Notes: generated by a model from the sequence alone, not told the origin. A stretch of DNA of 18,642 nt from an uncultured Clostridium sp. (GCA_900555125.1 USKH01000005.1:1-18642); one strand, 5' to 3'. Shown: positions 7,686-15,726, counted from the first letter of the stretch. A program made the numbers and translations.

Positions 7686-8293
7686 TTTTTCACCTCATGA
7701 ATCATATCGAGAATTTTTTGATTTTTTTCGGTACGTTTGTACTGCGAAATACGTTTTTCGGTGCAATCGCACCACTTTTTCAGATCATCGTTTTTTTGCT
7801 TGTAGTATACTCCGGCAAAAGCGGATATTTCGTCCGGCATTTCGCCTTCTCCTTTTTCGGCGACTATAATGTCATAGAATTTACCCGAATCGAATACAAC
7901 ATGGTCTTCTTCTATACGATAGCCGTTTTTGATAAGATAAACTCGTAATTTATCGGTGTTTTTCTGTGCGCCCAGTATAAGTCGCGGCTTATTTGGACAG
8001 TTTTCCAAAATTTTGATTATAAGCTCGCCGCCCATTCCGGCAATAACCGCCTGATCGGTTTCTATTCCGGCGCGGGTAAGCGGGACAAAGCCGTCTCCCG
8101 AAAAATACTCGGCGTCGTCACCTATAAGAGTGCGGGCTTTACTAAGACTGTCCTCGCTTATATCGCACTCGCATACTCTTTCGGCAAGATTGTTTTTTAC
8201 GACGTACAAACCTATTATTCCGTGGTCGCAACCGATGTCGGCAAACACTTTGCACGGAATTATTTTGCTTGCAATTGCTTCCAGCCGTTTCAT
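7673..8293 (-). CDS. trmK: tRNA (adenine-22-N1)-methyltransferase
   Basis: SAM-dependent enzyme that makes m1A at position 22 of bacterial tRNAs. The Rossmann-type SAM motif DIGCDHG is at 19-25, with CDISEDSL, GDGF and AGMGGELI following, all standard for TrmK. A basic helical C-terminal arm ends the protein. At 206 residues it is a little shorter than many relatives (about 230), the difference being in the C-terminal arm. I take the ATG at 8293, whose A is also the last base of the rpoD stop (TGATG). A TTG one codon earlier is possible. No Shine-Dalgarno is seen, so re-initiation after rpoD is likely. Its place between rpoD and the Nif3-like gene is typical of Firmicutes. Confidence 0.92.
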   Translation of the reverse strand: MKRLEAIASKIIPCKVFADIGCDHGIIGLYVVKNNLAERVCECDISEDSLSKARTLIGDDAEYFSGDGFVPLTRAGIETDQAVIAGMGGELIIKILENCPNKPRLILGAQKNTDKLRVYLIKNGYRIEEDHVVFDSGKFYDIIVAEKGEGEMPDEISAFAGVYYKQKNDDLKKWCDCTEKRISQYKRTEKNQKILDMIHEVKKWQW

Positions 8294-9555
8294 CAATCCA
8301 TGTAGTCGCGGAGCTTTTTGCTGCGCTGCGGATGACGAAGCTTGCGAAGCGCTTTCGCCTCTATCTGGCGTATACGTTCACGCGTTACGTGAAATTCCTT
8401 GCCCACTTCTTCGAGAGTGCGCGGATGTCCGTCGTCCAGTCCGTAACGAAGGCGAAGCACCATTTCTTCACGCGCGGTGAGCGTGTCCAGTATCGCCATA
8501 AGCTGTTCTTTGAGAATGGTAAACGTAGCGACGTCTTGCGGAGCCGCCGCCTTGTCGTCCTCGATAAAATCGCCGAGATGACTGTCGTCTTCTTCTCCGA
8601 TAGGCGTTTCGAGGCTTACCGGGTCCATTGCTATACGCTGAATTTCGCGCACTTTATCCTCGGGCATATCCAGTTCTTTACTCAGTTCGGCAACGGTAGG
8701 CTCTCTTCCCAGCTGCTGAACAAGCGTACGATTTGCACGTATAAGCTTGTTTATGGTTTCCACCATATGAACGGGGATTCGTATGGTACGCGCCTGATCG
8801 GCTATCGCGCGAGTAATCGCCTGACGAATCCACCAGGTTGCGTACGTCGAAAAACGAAATCCTTTGGTGCAGTCGAATTTTTCCACCGCTTTCATAAGTC
8901 CCATATTGCCTTCCTGAATGAGGTCGAGAAACAACATACCGCGTCCTACGTAACGTTTTGCTATTGAAACGACAAGACGAAGGTTGGCTTCGCTTAATCT
9001 TTTCTTTGCTTCTTCGTCGCCGTCCTTCATTCTCTTTGCCAATTCGGTTTCTTCTTCCATTGTAAGAAGAGGCACTTTACCTATGTCTTTGAGATAAACC
9101 TTAACCGGATCGTCGACAGACACCTCGTTCATGATTTTATCGAGGTCGTCTTTTAAAAGCTCGGGCATATTGTTATAAATTACTATGCCGTTTGCAGCCA
9201 GAATTCTGAAAACTTCTTCCATTTGTTCTGCGCTGGCTTCGCATTCGACGGCAAGACGTTCGCCCACCTCGTCATAGGTAAGACGTCCCTTCTGTTTGCC
9301 GATGGCGACAAGCTTTCTTACTTCGTTCATAATTTTTTCGCCGAGCTCGGGCGAATCTTTTTCTTCCTCTTTTTTCGACACTTCGATGCCTTTTTGTTTC
9401 AACGCCGCAAAGATATACTCAATGTCGTCGGGAGTTACTCTCGACACGGACAACGCGTTGTTCACGTCGTCGTACGTAATCGATTTTCTGTCTCCCGCCG
9501 CTTTTTCGAGCGACAATACTATCTCGTCCAAGTGTTGATTTGTAACGTTATCCAT
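8293..9555 (-). CDS. rpoD: Primary sigma factor RpoD/SigA with duplicated region 1.1
   Basis: Housekeeping sigma-70 of RNA polymerase, 420 residues against 371 for B. subtilis SigA. Region 1.2 begins near 147; region 2 is about 180-250 with YATWWIRQAITRAI; region 3 begins RIPVHMVETINKL (249-261); region 4 is about 345-410 with the helix-turn-helix VTRERIRQIEAKALRKLR. The extra length is N-terminal: residues 8-59 and 74-128 are two similar region 1.1-like units (SITYDDVNNAL and RLTYDEVGERL in matching places, each followed by a short helix pair and GI-V). Region 3.0 keeps the His253 and Glu256 positions known to read the extended -10. GGAGG lies just before the ATG. It is in the dnaG-rpoD macromolecular synthesis operon. 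Confidence 0.97.
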   Translation of the reverse strand: MDNVTNQHLDEIVLSLEKAAGDRKSITYDDVNNALSVSRVTPDDIEYIFAALKQKGIEVSKKEEEKDSPELGEKIMNEVRKLVAIGKQKGRLTYDEVGERLAVECEASAEQMEEVFRILAANGIVIYNNMPELLKDDLDKIMNEVSVDDPVKVYLKDIGKVPLLTMEEETELAKRMKDGDEEAKKRLSEANLRLVVSIAKRYVGRGMLFLDLIQEGNMGLMKAVEKFDCTKGFRFSTYATWWIRQAITRAIADQARTIRIPVHMVETINKLIRANRTLVQQLGREPTVAELSKELDMPEDKVREIQRIAMDPVSLETPIGEEDDSHLGDFIEDDKAAAPQDVATFTILKEQLMAILDTLTAREEMVLRLRYGLDDGHPRTLEEVGKEFHVTRERIRQIEAKALRKLRHPQRSKKLRDYMD

Positions 9556-9577
9556 AATTCCTCCGGTAACTGAGTAG

Positions 9578-10627
9578 CTAATTTTTCACGATTTGTCGGA
9601 TTTCCTTACTGCGCCCCGGCATACGTAATTTTCTGAGAGCTTTTATTTCTATCTGACGAACGCGTTCGCGCGTAATGCCGAACAATTCGCCCACTTCTTT
9701 AAGCGTTTTCGGTTTGCCGTCGTCAAACCCGTAACGACAGCGTATTATTATCTGTTCGCGTGCTTCGAGCGTGGACAAAGCACGCATCAGCACTTCGCGA
9801 TCGGCGGAGCGCATTGCTTCGCTCTCCGGCGTTTTGCCGGCGGTGTCTTCTATCATATCCAGAATGACGGTATCTCCGTCGTCGCCGACGGCGTCGTACA
9901 ACGACAGATTACGCTGCTGAACCTGGCGATAGAACAACACTTTTTCAAGCGGTTCGCCCAGTTTTTCCGCAATGTAGTCCGGCGTCGGCTGCACTCCGAA
10001 TTCCTGTTCGTACGCACGCGAAATATTGTTCATTTTATCTATGCAATCCTTGACATAATTGGGAAGGTGTATAGTTCTTGCCGTATCGCTTATTGCGCGC
10101 GTTACGGTCTGGCGAATCCACCAGGTGGCATATGTCGAAAAACGATAGCCCTTTTCGTAATCGAATTTTCTTGCGGCAGTCATAACGCCCAGACAGCCGT
10201 TCTGAATAAGGTCGTCGAGATCGAGTCCTTTTCCTATGTACTTTTTGGCAACCGAGACGACAAGCCGAAGATTGGACATAACCAACTTATCGAAAGCTTC
10301 GTCGTCGCCTTCTTTTATCCGCTTACTAAGCTCGCGTTCCTCTTCGGCGGTAAGCAACGGGTATTTGCCTATCGCGTTAAGAAAAATGCGTACGGCGTCA
10401 TCGGTTGGAATATCTTTGGCGGTATTCTCTTCCGGCTGGCTTTCCACGACAAGCACATGCTGCTTTTCCAGATACTCAAAAGCTTCCTCCACGTCCGTAC
10501 GGGACGCGTCGGCGTCGACTACAAGAGCCCTTGTCACTTCGTCGACGGTAAGCACTCCTTTCTTTTTGCCGATTTTTACTATTTTGTCCAAAGCCGACAT
10601 AATAAGTTCGTTGTTTTCGATACTCAT
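9578..10627 (-). CDS. Second sigma-70 family factor, primary-like, between dnaG and rpoD
   Basis: Protein of 349 residues with the complete primary sigma layout: one region 1.1 unit (about 5-58, LTVDEVTRAL), region 1.2, region 2 with YATWWIRQTVTRAI, region 3, and region 4 with ITRERVRQIEIKALRKLR. The promoter-contact residues of 2.4 and 4.2 match those of the neighbouring RpoD, so it should read similar -10 and -35 elements. It differs at region 2.2 (DLIQNG rather than DLIQEG) and at region 3.0, where RIPVHMVE becomes HLPNYVKD. Best start is the ATG at 10627, with GGGGGTGG 5 bases upstream and the dnaG stop one base away; a GTG at 10636 is an alternative. Either a group 2 sigma or a co-primary factor. 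Clearly paralogous but well diverged from the next gene. Confidence 0.93.
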   Translation of the reverse strand: MSIENNELIMSALDKIVKIGKKKGVLTVDEVTRALVVDADASRTDVEEAFEYLEKQHVLVVESQPEENTAKDIPTDDAVRIFLNAIGKYPLLTAEEERELSKRIKEGDDEAFDKLVMSNLRLVVSVAKKYIGKGLDLDDLIQNGCLGVMTAARKFDYEKGYRFSTYATWWIRQTVTRAISDTARTIHLPNYVKDCIDKMNNISRAYEQEFGVQPTPDYIAEKLGEPLEKVLFYRQVQQRNLSLYDAVGDDGDTVILDMIEDTAGKTPESEAMRSADREVLMRALSTLEAREQIIIRCRYGFDDGKPKTLKEVGELFGITRERVRQIEIKALRKLRMPGRSKEIRQIVKN

Positions 10628-10628
10628 A

Positions 10629-12392
10629 TCAGCCACCCCCGTTTTTAATTTCTCTTAATTTTTCGTATATTTTCATTATTTTTTTCAGGCATTCTATATC
10701 TTTGCTTTCGGCGTATTGCTTGGCAAGCCGCTGTTTTTCGGCGTTTAAGTAGTCGGATTTTATTCCGACCACGCACGTTGCGAATTTAGCGGCGTTGTCG
10801 CCGTCCAGAAATTCGTATCCCGCAACGGCAAAGGCGTCTTTTTCGTCAAGAATACTGAACATTGCCGACGGATTGCATTTTTCGCCCGTCTTTTTGCAAT
10901 TTATTGCATATTCGTACGCTTTTTTCAGATATTCTTCTTTGAGATACGGATATATGTCCGCATTGAAATCCGCATAATTGCGATTGTGAATAAGGCTTGC
11001 AACCACAAACAAAGCGCGCTTGTCGGAACTTTCTTTTTCGGCTTTTTGTTCTTCGATTTCTTTTTTGCGCTTTTCTTCTTCCTGTTCGTCTTTTTTCTGC
11101 TCGGTAAGCCCCAGCTGTTTTAAAAGCGTTTCCTTCCGGTAGCCGGTGTTTTTGATTACCACGCGAACGTATTCTTCCTGTTCGACGGGATTGTCGAGCT
11201 CGCCGATTATTTTCAACGCTTCTATCGCATAGCCCGACTTGCCGTCCGGCGTGGACAAATCAAACTTTTTAGCGGCGTTTTCCAGCTTGTATTCGGTGAG
11301 AGTAAGCGCCTCGTCCAGAAGTTTTTGGTACGCTTCTCTGCCACGCTGTTTTATAAGGTCGTCGGGGTCCAGCCCGTCGGGAAGAACAACCACTTTGACG
11401 TTTAAGCCGGCGTCTTTGAGTATATCCAGCCCGCGAAGCGTTGCAGCCTGTCCGGCAGAATCTCCGTCATAACTTATATACACGTTTTTGGCGTAGTTTT
11501 TAATAAGTTTTGCCTGTTTGAAAGTAAGCGACGTTCCCATGCTTGCGATAGCCGTGTCGAAACCCGCTTTGTGCAACATCATGACGTCCATATAGCCTTC
11601 CGCTATTATGACGTAGTTTATTTTTTCCTTTTGTTTTTTTCTTTTAACCAGGTTAAGCGCAAAAAGGGTGCGCGATTTGTCGAATATGGGCGTATTGGAC
11701 GAATTGCGGTACTTTACCGCTATATGTGTGGACGGATTTAATAGTCGTCCGCCGAAAGCCACCACTTCGCCAAGGTGATTTACTATCGGTATAATCAGAC
11801 GACGGGCAAACACGTCGTACAAACCCGTAGGTCCGTTTTCTATTATGCCGGCTGTTTTAATCTCGTCGGTAGTATACCCGCGCGACTTCAGGTAGTCGAT
11901 TATTTCCGTTCCGTCCAGGCTGTATCCGAGTGCGAATTTGCGGGCGAGCGCGCCGTCCAGCCCGCGCATTTTCATGTATTCGACTGCGGGGGCAGCCTCT
12001 TTTTTATCAAGATTTTCATAGTAATGTCTGCCTGCCGCGCGCATAAGAGAAAGCAGCCTATCACGCTTTTTTGCGTCCATACCGTCTTCTTTTTTGGTAA
12101 AGGCACGCTCGGGCAGAGTGAAATTGACTTCTTTTGCCAGAATTTTGACTGCGTCCCAGAACTCGACGCTTTCTATTTTCTCGATAAAAGTGATGACGTT
12201 GCCGCTTTCCTTGCACCCGAAGCAATGATAAAACTGCTTGTCCTCGTTGACTGCGAAAGACGGATCTTTTTCATGGTGAAAGGGACAGCACCCCCAATAG
12301 GTCCTGCCTTTTCTGTTAAGCGGAACATATTTCGACACAACGTCTACTATGTTCAGCTTGGATATAAGCTCGTCTATCCAGTCTCTGTCCAA
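10629..12392 (-). CDS. dnaG: DNA primase
   Basis: Synthesises RNA primers at the replication fork with the replicative helicase. The 587 residues match the usual length. The zinc-binding domain uses Cys36, His39, Cys57 and Cys60; the TOPRIM catalytic core has AEGYMD (Glu265) and the DGD pair (Asp309, Asp311); a charged Lys/Glu-rich linker (about 430-460) leads to the C-terminal helicase-binding domain. The start codon is TTG, supported by AAGGAG five or six bases upstream that overlaps the stop codon of the preceding gene, and by alignment of the N-terminus to the family. The stop codon lies one base from the next gene's ATG. The position upstream of rpoD is conserved in bacteria. Confidence 0.96.
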   Translation of the reverse strand: MDRDWIDELISKLNIVDVVSKYVPLNRKGRTYWGCCPFHHEKDPSFAVNEDKQFYHCFGCKESGNVITFIEKIESVEFWDAVKILAKEVNFTLPERAFTKKEDGMDAKKRDRLLSLMRAAGRHYYENLDKKEAAPAVEYMKMRGLDGALARKFALGYSLDGTEIIDYLKSRGYTTDEIKTAGIIENGPTGLYDVFARRLIIPIVNHLGEVVAFGGRLLNPSTHIAVKYRNSSNTPIFDKSRTLFALNLVKRKKQKEKINYVIIAEGYMDVMMLHKAGFDTAIASMGTSLTFKQAKLIKNYAKNVYISYDGDSAGQAATLRGLDILKDAGLNVKVVVLPDGLDPDDLIKQRGREAYQKLLDEALTLTEYKLENAAKKFDLSTPDGKSGYAIEALKIIGELDNPVEQEEYVRVVIKNTGYRKETLLKQLGLTEQKKDEQEEEKRKKEIEEQKAEKESSDKRALFVVASLIHNRNYADFNADIYPYLKEEYLKKAYEYAINCKKTGEKCNPSAMFSILDEKDAFAVAGYEFLDGDNAAKFATCVVGIKSDYLNAEKQRLAKQYAESKDIECLKKIMKIYEKLREIKNGGG

Positions 12393-12401
12393 AAGTTCTC
12401 C

Positions 12402-13397
12402 TTAAATTTTGCTCCAGCTTTTAGGAATGGTAATGTCCTCGTATACGCGCACGGCAAACTGATCGCTCATCATGGCGATATGGTCGCAAACTTTTTGCTC
12501 CTTGGTCCCCTGGTTTGTGCGTATTTCCTCGGGAATCAGCTCGTAATTGTTGTAAAAATACTCGTAAAGGTATTTTATCATATCTATCGCTTTATGCTCT
12601 TCGCTTTTTGCAAGCGGCGAACGATAGACGTTTTCAAACATCCACTCGCGAAGCCCGGCGATATCCTCTTTGATTTTGTCCGACGGGCTGACGTAATTTT
12701 GTCCGAAACTGTTTTCGATTACGTCCATGATCATACTGTCTATGCGTTTGCCGTGATATTCTCCGAAAACGTCGCGGAAATGCTTGGGTATGTCCTCGTT
12801 TTTGATTACGCCCGCACGAATCGCGTCGTCGATGTCGTGGTTTATGTATGCGATGCGGTCGCTCCAAGCAACCACGTGTCCTTCAAGCGTTGCGGCGTTT
12901 CCTCGGCTGGTGTGATTGAGTATTCCGTCGCGCACCTCGAAGGTCAGATTCATGCCTTTTCCGTCATATTCGAGATAATCAACGACGCGCAGCGACTGCT
13001 CGTTATGCTCGAAATGGGTAAACTCGCTCAGTGCCCTCTCGCCGGCGTGACCGTACGGTGTGTGACCGAGGTCGTGCCCGAGGCTTATGGCTTCGGTTAA
13101 ATCTTCGTTGAGTTTAAGCGCGCGCGCAATGGAACGGGCTATCTGCGCCACTTCGAGCGTGTGAGTAAGCCTCGTGCGGTAATGGTCACCTTCGGGAGAG
13201 AGAAAAACCTGCGTTTTGTGCTTGAGCCGACGGAACGCCTTGCAATGAATAATGCGGTCGCGGTCGCGCTGATATTCGGTACGCATAGGGCTGGGCGCAA
13301 TAACAGTTTTTCTTCCGCGCGTATCTTTGGATTTTGCCGCATACGGTGAAAAAAACTCGTCTTCCATACGATAAATATCGCTTAAATAATCTCTCAA
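12402..13397 (-). CDS. dGTPase-like HD-domain triphosphohydrolase
   Basis: Deoxynucleoside triphosphohydrolase of the HD superfamily, releasing triphosphate from dNTPs and thereby trimming the dNTP pool. The 331 residues carry SPYAAKS and the RDRDRIIHCKAFRRLKHKTQVF family block, then the HD metal site: His79 (RLTHTLEV), His108-Asp109 (GHDLGHTPYGHAGE), and a later Asp in WSDRIAYINHD. The length fits the short Dgt-like type common in Clostridia, which sits directly before dnaG there. The start is TTG at 13397, with AAGG and GAGGAGG upstream; an ATG ten codons further in would leave an unusually short lead before SPYAAKS. It is the first gene after a strong promoter. Confidence 0.93.
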   Translation of the reverse strand: MRDYLSDIYRMEDEFFSPYAAKSKDTRGRKTVIAPSPMRTEYQRDRDRIIHCKAFRRLKHKTQVFLSPEGDHYRTRLTHTLEVAQIARSIARALKLNEDLTEAISLGHDLGHTPYGHAGERALSEFTHFEHNEQSLRVVDYLEYDGKGMNLTFEVRDGILNHTSRGNAATLEGHVVAWSDRIAYINHDIDDAIRAGVIKNEDIPKHFRDVFGEYHGKRIDSMIMDVIENSFGQNYVSPSDKIKEDIAGLREWMFENVYRSPLAKSEEHKAIDMIKYLYEYFYNNYELIPEEIRTNQGTKEQKVCDHIAMMSDQFAVRVYEDITIPKSWSKI

Positions 13398-13434
13398 ATC
13401 GCGCCTTGCCTCCTCTTTTCCACGTCAAAATACA

Positions 13435-13486
13435 GGGCGATACTCGCCCACGTATAAATAATATCCCGACAATCGAAAAAATGCAA
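13435..13486 (-). promoter_or_regulatory. Promoter and 5' hairpin of the dGTPase-dnaG-sigma operon
   Basis: Minus-strand TTGCAT (13481-13486) and TATTAT (13458-13463) are spaced exactly 17 bases apart, a strong vegetative promoter. Transcription should start near 13451. Immediately after that lies a 6-bp perfect stem-loop, GGGCGA/TCGCCC with a 3-base loop (13435-13449), so the mRNA would begin almost directly with a hairpin. About 35 bases later comes the GAGGAGG site for the first gene. Confidence 0.85.
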
Positions 13487-13586
13487 GCGTTTGCCGTGTT
13501 TATATCGAAATTTTTGTTATTTTTCACACCGAATACGCGCTTAAAAGCCGTTTTTGCGGTTTAAGCACGCAATATATTACGATTCT

Positions 13587-13621
13587 AAAAAAAACGGCGG
13601 AGTAAGTAAACGCTCCGTCGT
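13587..13621 (-). terminator. Intrinsic terminator of the raiA-pgi-DUF308 operon
   Basis: On the minus strand ACGACGGAG (13621-13613) and CTCCGCCGT (13602-13594) form a 9-bp stem with one wobble pair around a 10-base loop, followed by a run of seven or more T. It is about 30 bases past the DUF308-like stop codon and upstream of the next promoter. The opposite strand also has A-rich and T-rich flanks, so the element could act in both directions, but no plus-strand gene needs it. Confidence 0.9.
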
Positions 13622-13649
13622 TTTTCTTTATACTAAAATGTTTTACGGC

Positions 13650-14261
13650 TTAATTGTCCCGGTCGTCGACGTCGGTGGAATCGAGCGTTTCGGCACCGAT
13701 AACGCAATCCTCGTCGGTTACGCCTCTTCTGTCCATAACAAGCGACAGAACGAGCGCTACCAAGCCAATCACTCCGTCAACTATCATGACAATACCGAGA
13801 GCGATAACAAACACTTCCATTCCGCCGAACGACGGTACAATGAGCGCAATGCCCATAATAAGCGTGAGTATCGCATACACGAAGTCAACTATCCACGAGC
13901 GAATATTGGCTTTCTTATCGATAAGCGCACCCTGAAAACCGAAAATCGACTTGAAAATCATAACTACACCAAAAAGTATCGCCACTACAACGGCAATGAA
14001 ATCGGCAAGCAAAACAAGCAAAACGCCCGTAACTATCATCATGACGTCGCACGGTAAGCCTATTATTATCTCGTTTTGCACGAAGTGATAAATAAGATTA
14101 TAAATTCCTATAACGCACAATCCCGCTCCGAGAATACGGCACGCCCATGCCGGCGCTTTGTCTTTTACTATAATCAGCAAGACGCCGATAACGATGTACA
14201 TGCACGCCGCGATGCACTTGCGCAGCAACGTATTTTTGATATACTTACTGAGTTTTTTCAT
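13650..14261 (-). CDS. Small multi-pass membrane protein, DUF308/HdeD-like
   Basis: Protein of 203 residues, nearly all of it hydrophobic helix. I count six likely membrane segments between about residues 13 and 190, arranged as repeated helical hairpins (for example CMYIVIGVLLIIV, ILGAGLCVIGIYNLI, VTGVLLVLLADFIAVVVAILF, YAILTLIMGIALIV, VIALGIVMIVDGVIGLVALVLS), as in the HdeD/DUF308 family. A basic N-terminus (MKKLSKYIKN) suggests a cytoplasmic start. The last 25 residues are polar and acidic. GAGGAG sits 6 bases before the ATG. It follows pgi by 41 bases with a hairpin between. Function in Firmicutes is not established, and nothing links it to glycolysis except the shared operon. Confidence 0.85.
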   Translation of the reverse strand: MKKLSKYIKNTLLRKCIAACMYIVIGVLLIIVKDKAPAWACRILGAGLCVIGIYNLIYHFVQNEIIIGLPCDVMMIVTGVLLVLLADFIAVVVAILFGVVMIFKSIFGFQGALIDKKANIRSWIVDFVYAILTLIMGIALIVPSFGGMEVFVIALGIVMIVDGVIGLVALVLSLVMDRRGVTDEDCVIGAETLDSTDVDDRDN

Positions 14262-14273
14262 GATTTCTCCTCG

Positions 14274-14307
14274 TTTAAGCGAGTAGTTTTACGATTTTTC
14301 GCTTAAA
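14274..14307 (-). repeat. Perfect inverted repeat between pgi and the membrane protein gene
   Basis: TTTAAGCGA and TCGCTTAAA form a perfect 9-base inverted repeat with a 16-base spacer. One arm contains the pgi stop codon, and the other ends two bases before the GAGGAG ribosome binding site of the next gene. No T-run follows, so it is not a typical terminator. A role in mRNA processing or in tuning translation of the second gene is possible. Confidence 0.7.
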
Positions 14308-15694
14308 TAGTGTATTTGTCAAACTTTTTAGCGGCATTGACTTCCTGAAGCTTTGCTTCGTAGCCGGCACGACCGAGCATTGCAAAAGTAGCTTTTTTGC
14401 CTTCTTCTACGCCGGGCTGATTGAACGTATCGATATTGAGCATTGCGCCTGCAAATGCCGTTTCGTACATGAAATACATCAAAAGTTCGCCCACAGTTTC
14501 GGCGTTGACTTCGGGCAGATAGATGGTGAAGTTTGCTCTGTTTGCCTTGCGGAGCGCATACTCGGTTGCTTTTCTCTCGCAGTTGATAAGTTCGTTCATG
14601 GTGTGACCTTTCAGAAAATCGCAAGCGGCAACGTCCTTGTCGTCGGCGATAACTTCGGTTGCGCGGTATTTATCCACGCCGATGAAGGTGACAACCTTGT
14701 CGAACGGACCTTCGGTGTACAGCTGAACCTGGCTGTGCTGATCGGTAACGCCCAGCGATTTTGCGGGGGTCTGACCTGCGTTTACGGTTTTGCCGTCGTA
14801 ATCGACAGCTTTACCCAGCGATTCCGCCCAGATCTGGCAATAGAAGTCCGCCATATATTTAAGACTGTCGGCATAGGGCATCAGAACGCTGATGTTCTTG
14901 CCGCGTTTCATTTCTTCGTACTGCATGAACGCGCTGAGAAGAGCGGGGTTCTTTCTTACGTCTTCGACAGCCGAAGCCTTGCTCATTTCGGCTGCGCCCT
15001 TAAGCATAGCCTTGATATCGATGCCCATAACGGCAAACGGCACAAGACCTACGGGGCAGAGAACGGAGAATCTTCCGCCTACGCCGGGCTGCACCGCATA
15101 GTGCTTGAAGCCTTCGGTTTTAGCAAGATTGAAAAGCGTGCCTTTCCCGTCCGAAGTGGTGACGACGATATGCTTTTTAGCCTCTTCCTTGCCGAGTGCT
15201 TTTTTAAGCAGATCGTACACGATGAGGAACTGGCTTAAAGTTTCGCTGGTTTCGCCGCTCTTGGTGATGACGTTGAAATAGGTGGTTTTGATGTCGATTA
15301 CGTCCAGAAGTGCCGCCATTCTCTCGGGGTCGACGTTGTCTTCCACGTAGAATTTGGGTGCCTTTCTCTTTGCAGCGGGCAGTTCGTTGTGATGAAGGTG
15401 CATAAGTGCCTGCAAAACGGCTATCGGACCGAGCGCGCTGCCGCCGATACCGAATACGACGAAAGATTCGGCTTTTTCGCGGATGCCGTTGCAATAGGAA
15501 ATCATTTCGTCCAGATAATCGTCCTTGACGAAGGGCAGATCGCACCATTCCTGCCAGCCCTTGCCGCGATTGTCCATGACGTTTTTATAAGCCTTTCCGA
15601 TGAGCGCGGAGTTTTTTTCAAACACGCCCTCTTCCAGTCCTTCGCTGCCGATTGCCTCGGTCATCATGTTGTTGTAATCCAGTCTTAAATTCAT
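14303..15694 (-). CDS. pgi: Glucose-6-phosphate isomerase
   Basis: Interconverts glucose-6-phosphate and fructose-6-phosphate in glycolysis and gluconeogenesis; cytoplasmic. The 463 residues match the compact Firmicutes-type enzyme. Visible are the first sugar isomerase domain with GIGGSALGP (about 103-111), the phosphate-binding ITKSGETSET segment, VGGRFSVL, the second domain with VTDQHSQVQLY, HTMNELIN, and the C-terminal NQPGVEEGKK with the conserved Lys. AGGAG lies 8 bases before the ATG. It is 81 bases after raiA with no promoter or terminator evident in the gap, so it is probably read from the raiA promoter. Codons are strongly biased, as expected for an abundant protein. Confidence 0.96.
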   Translation of the reverse strand: MNLRLDYNNMMTEAIGSEGLEEGVFEKNSALIGKAYKNVMDNRGKGWQEWCDLPFVKDDYLDEMISYCNGIREKAESFVVFGIGGSALGPIAVLQALMHLHHNELPAAKRKAPKFYVEDNVDPERMAALLDVIDIKTTYFNVITKSGETSETLSQFLIVYDLLKKALGKEEAKKHIVVTTSDGKGTLFNLAKTEGFKHYAVQPGVGGRFSVLCPVGLVPFAVMGIDIKAMLKGAAEMSKASAVEDVRKNPALLSAFMQYEEMKRGKNISVLMPYADSLKYMADFYCQIWAESLGKAVDYDGKTVNAGQTPAKSLGVTDQHSQVQLYTEGPFDKVVTFIGVDKYRATEVIADDKDVAACDFLKGHTMNELINCERKATEYALRKANRANFTIYLPEVNAETVGELLMYFMYETAFAGAMLNIDTFNQPGVEEGKKATFAMLGRAGYEAKLQEVNAAKKFDKYTI

Positions 15695-15726
15695 TGTGAT
15701 AACTCCTTTTATCTTTTAACCGCAAG

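Noticed and set aside
11775..13100. Plus-strand open frame of 441 codons across dnaG and the dGTPase-like gene
   Set aside because: It runs antisense across two well-supported genes and their junction; no promoter, start signal or recognisable domain.
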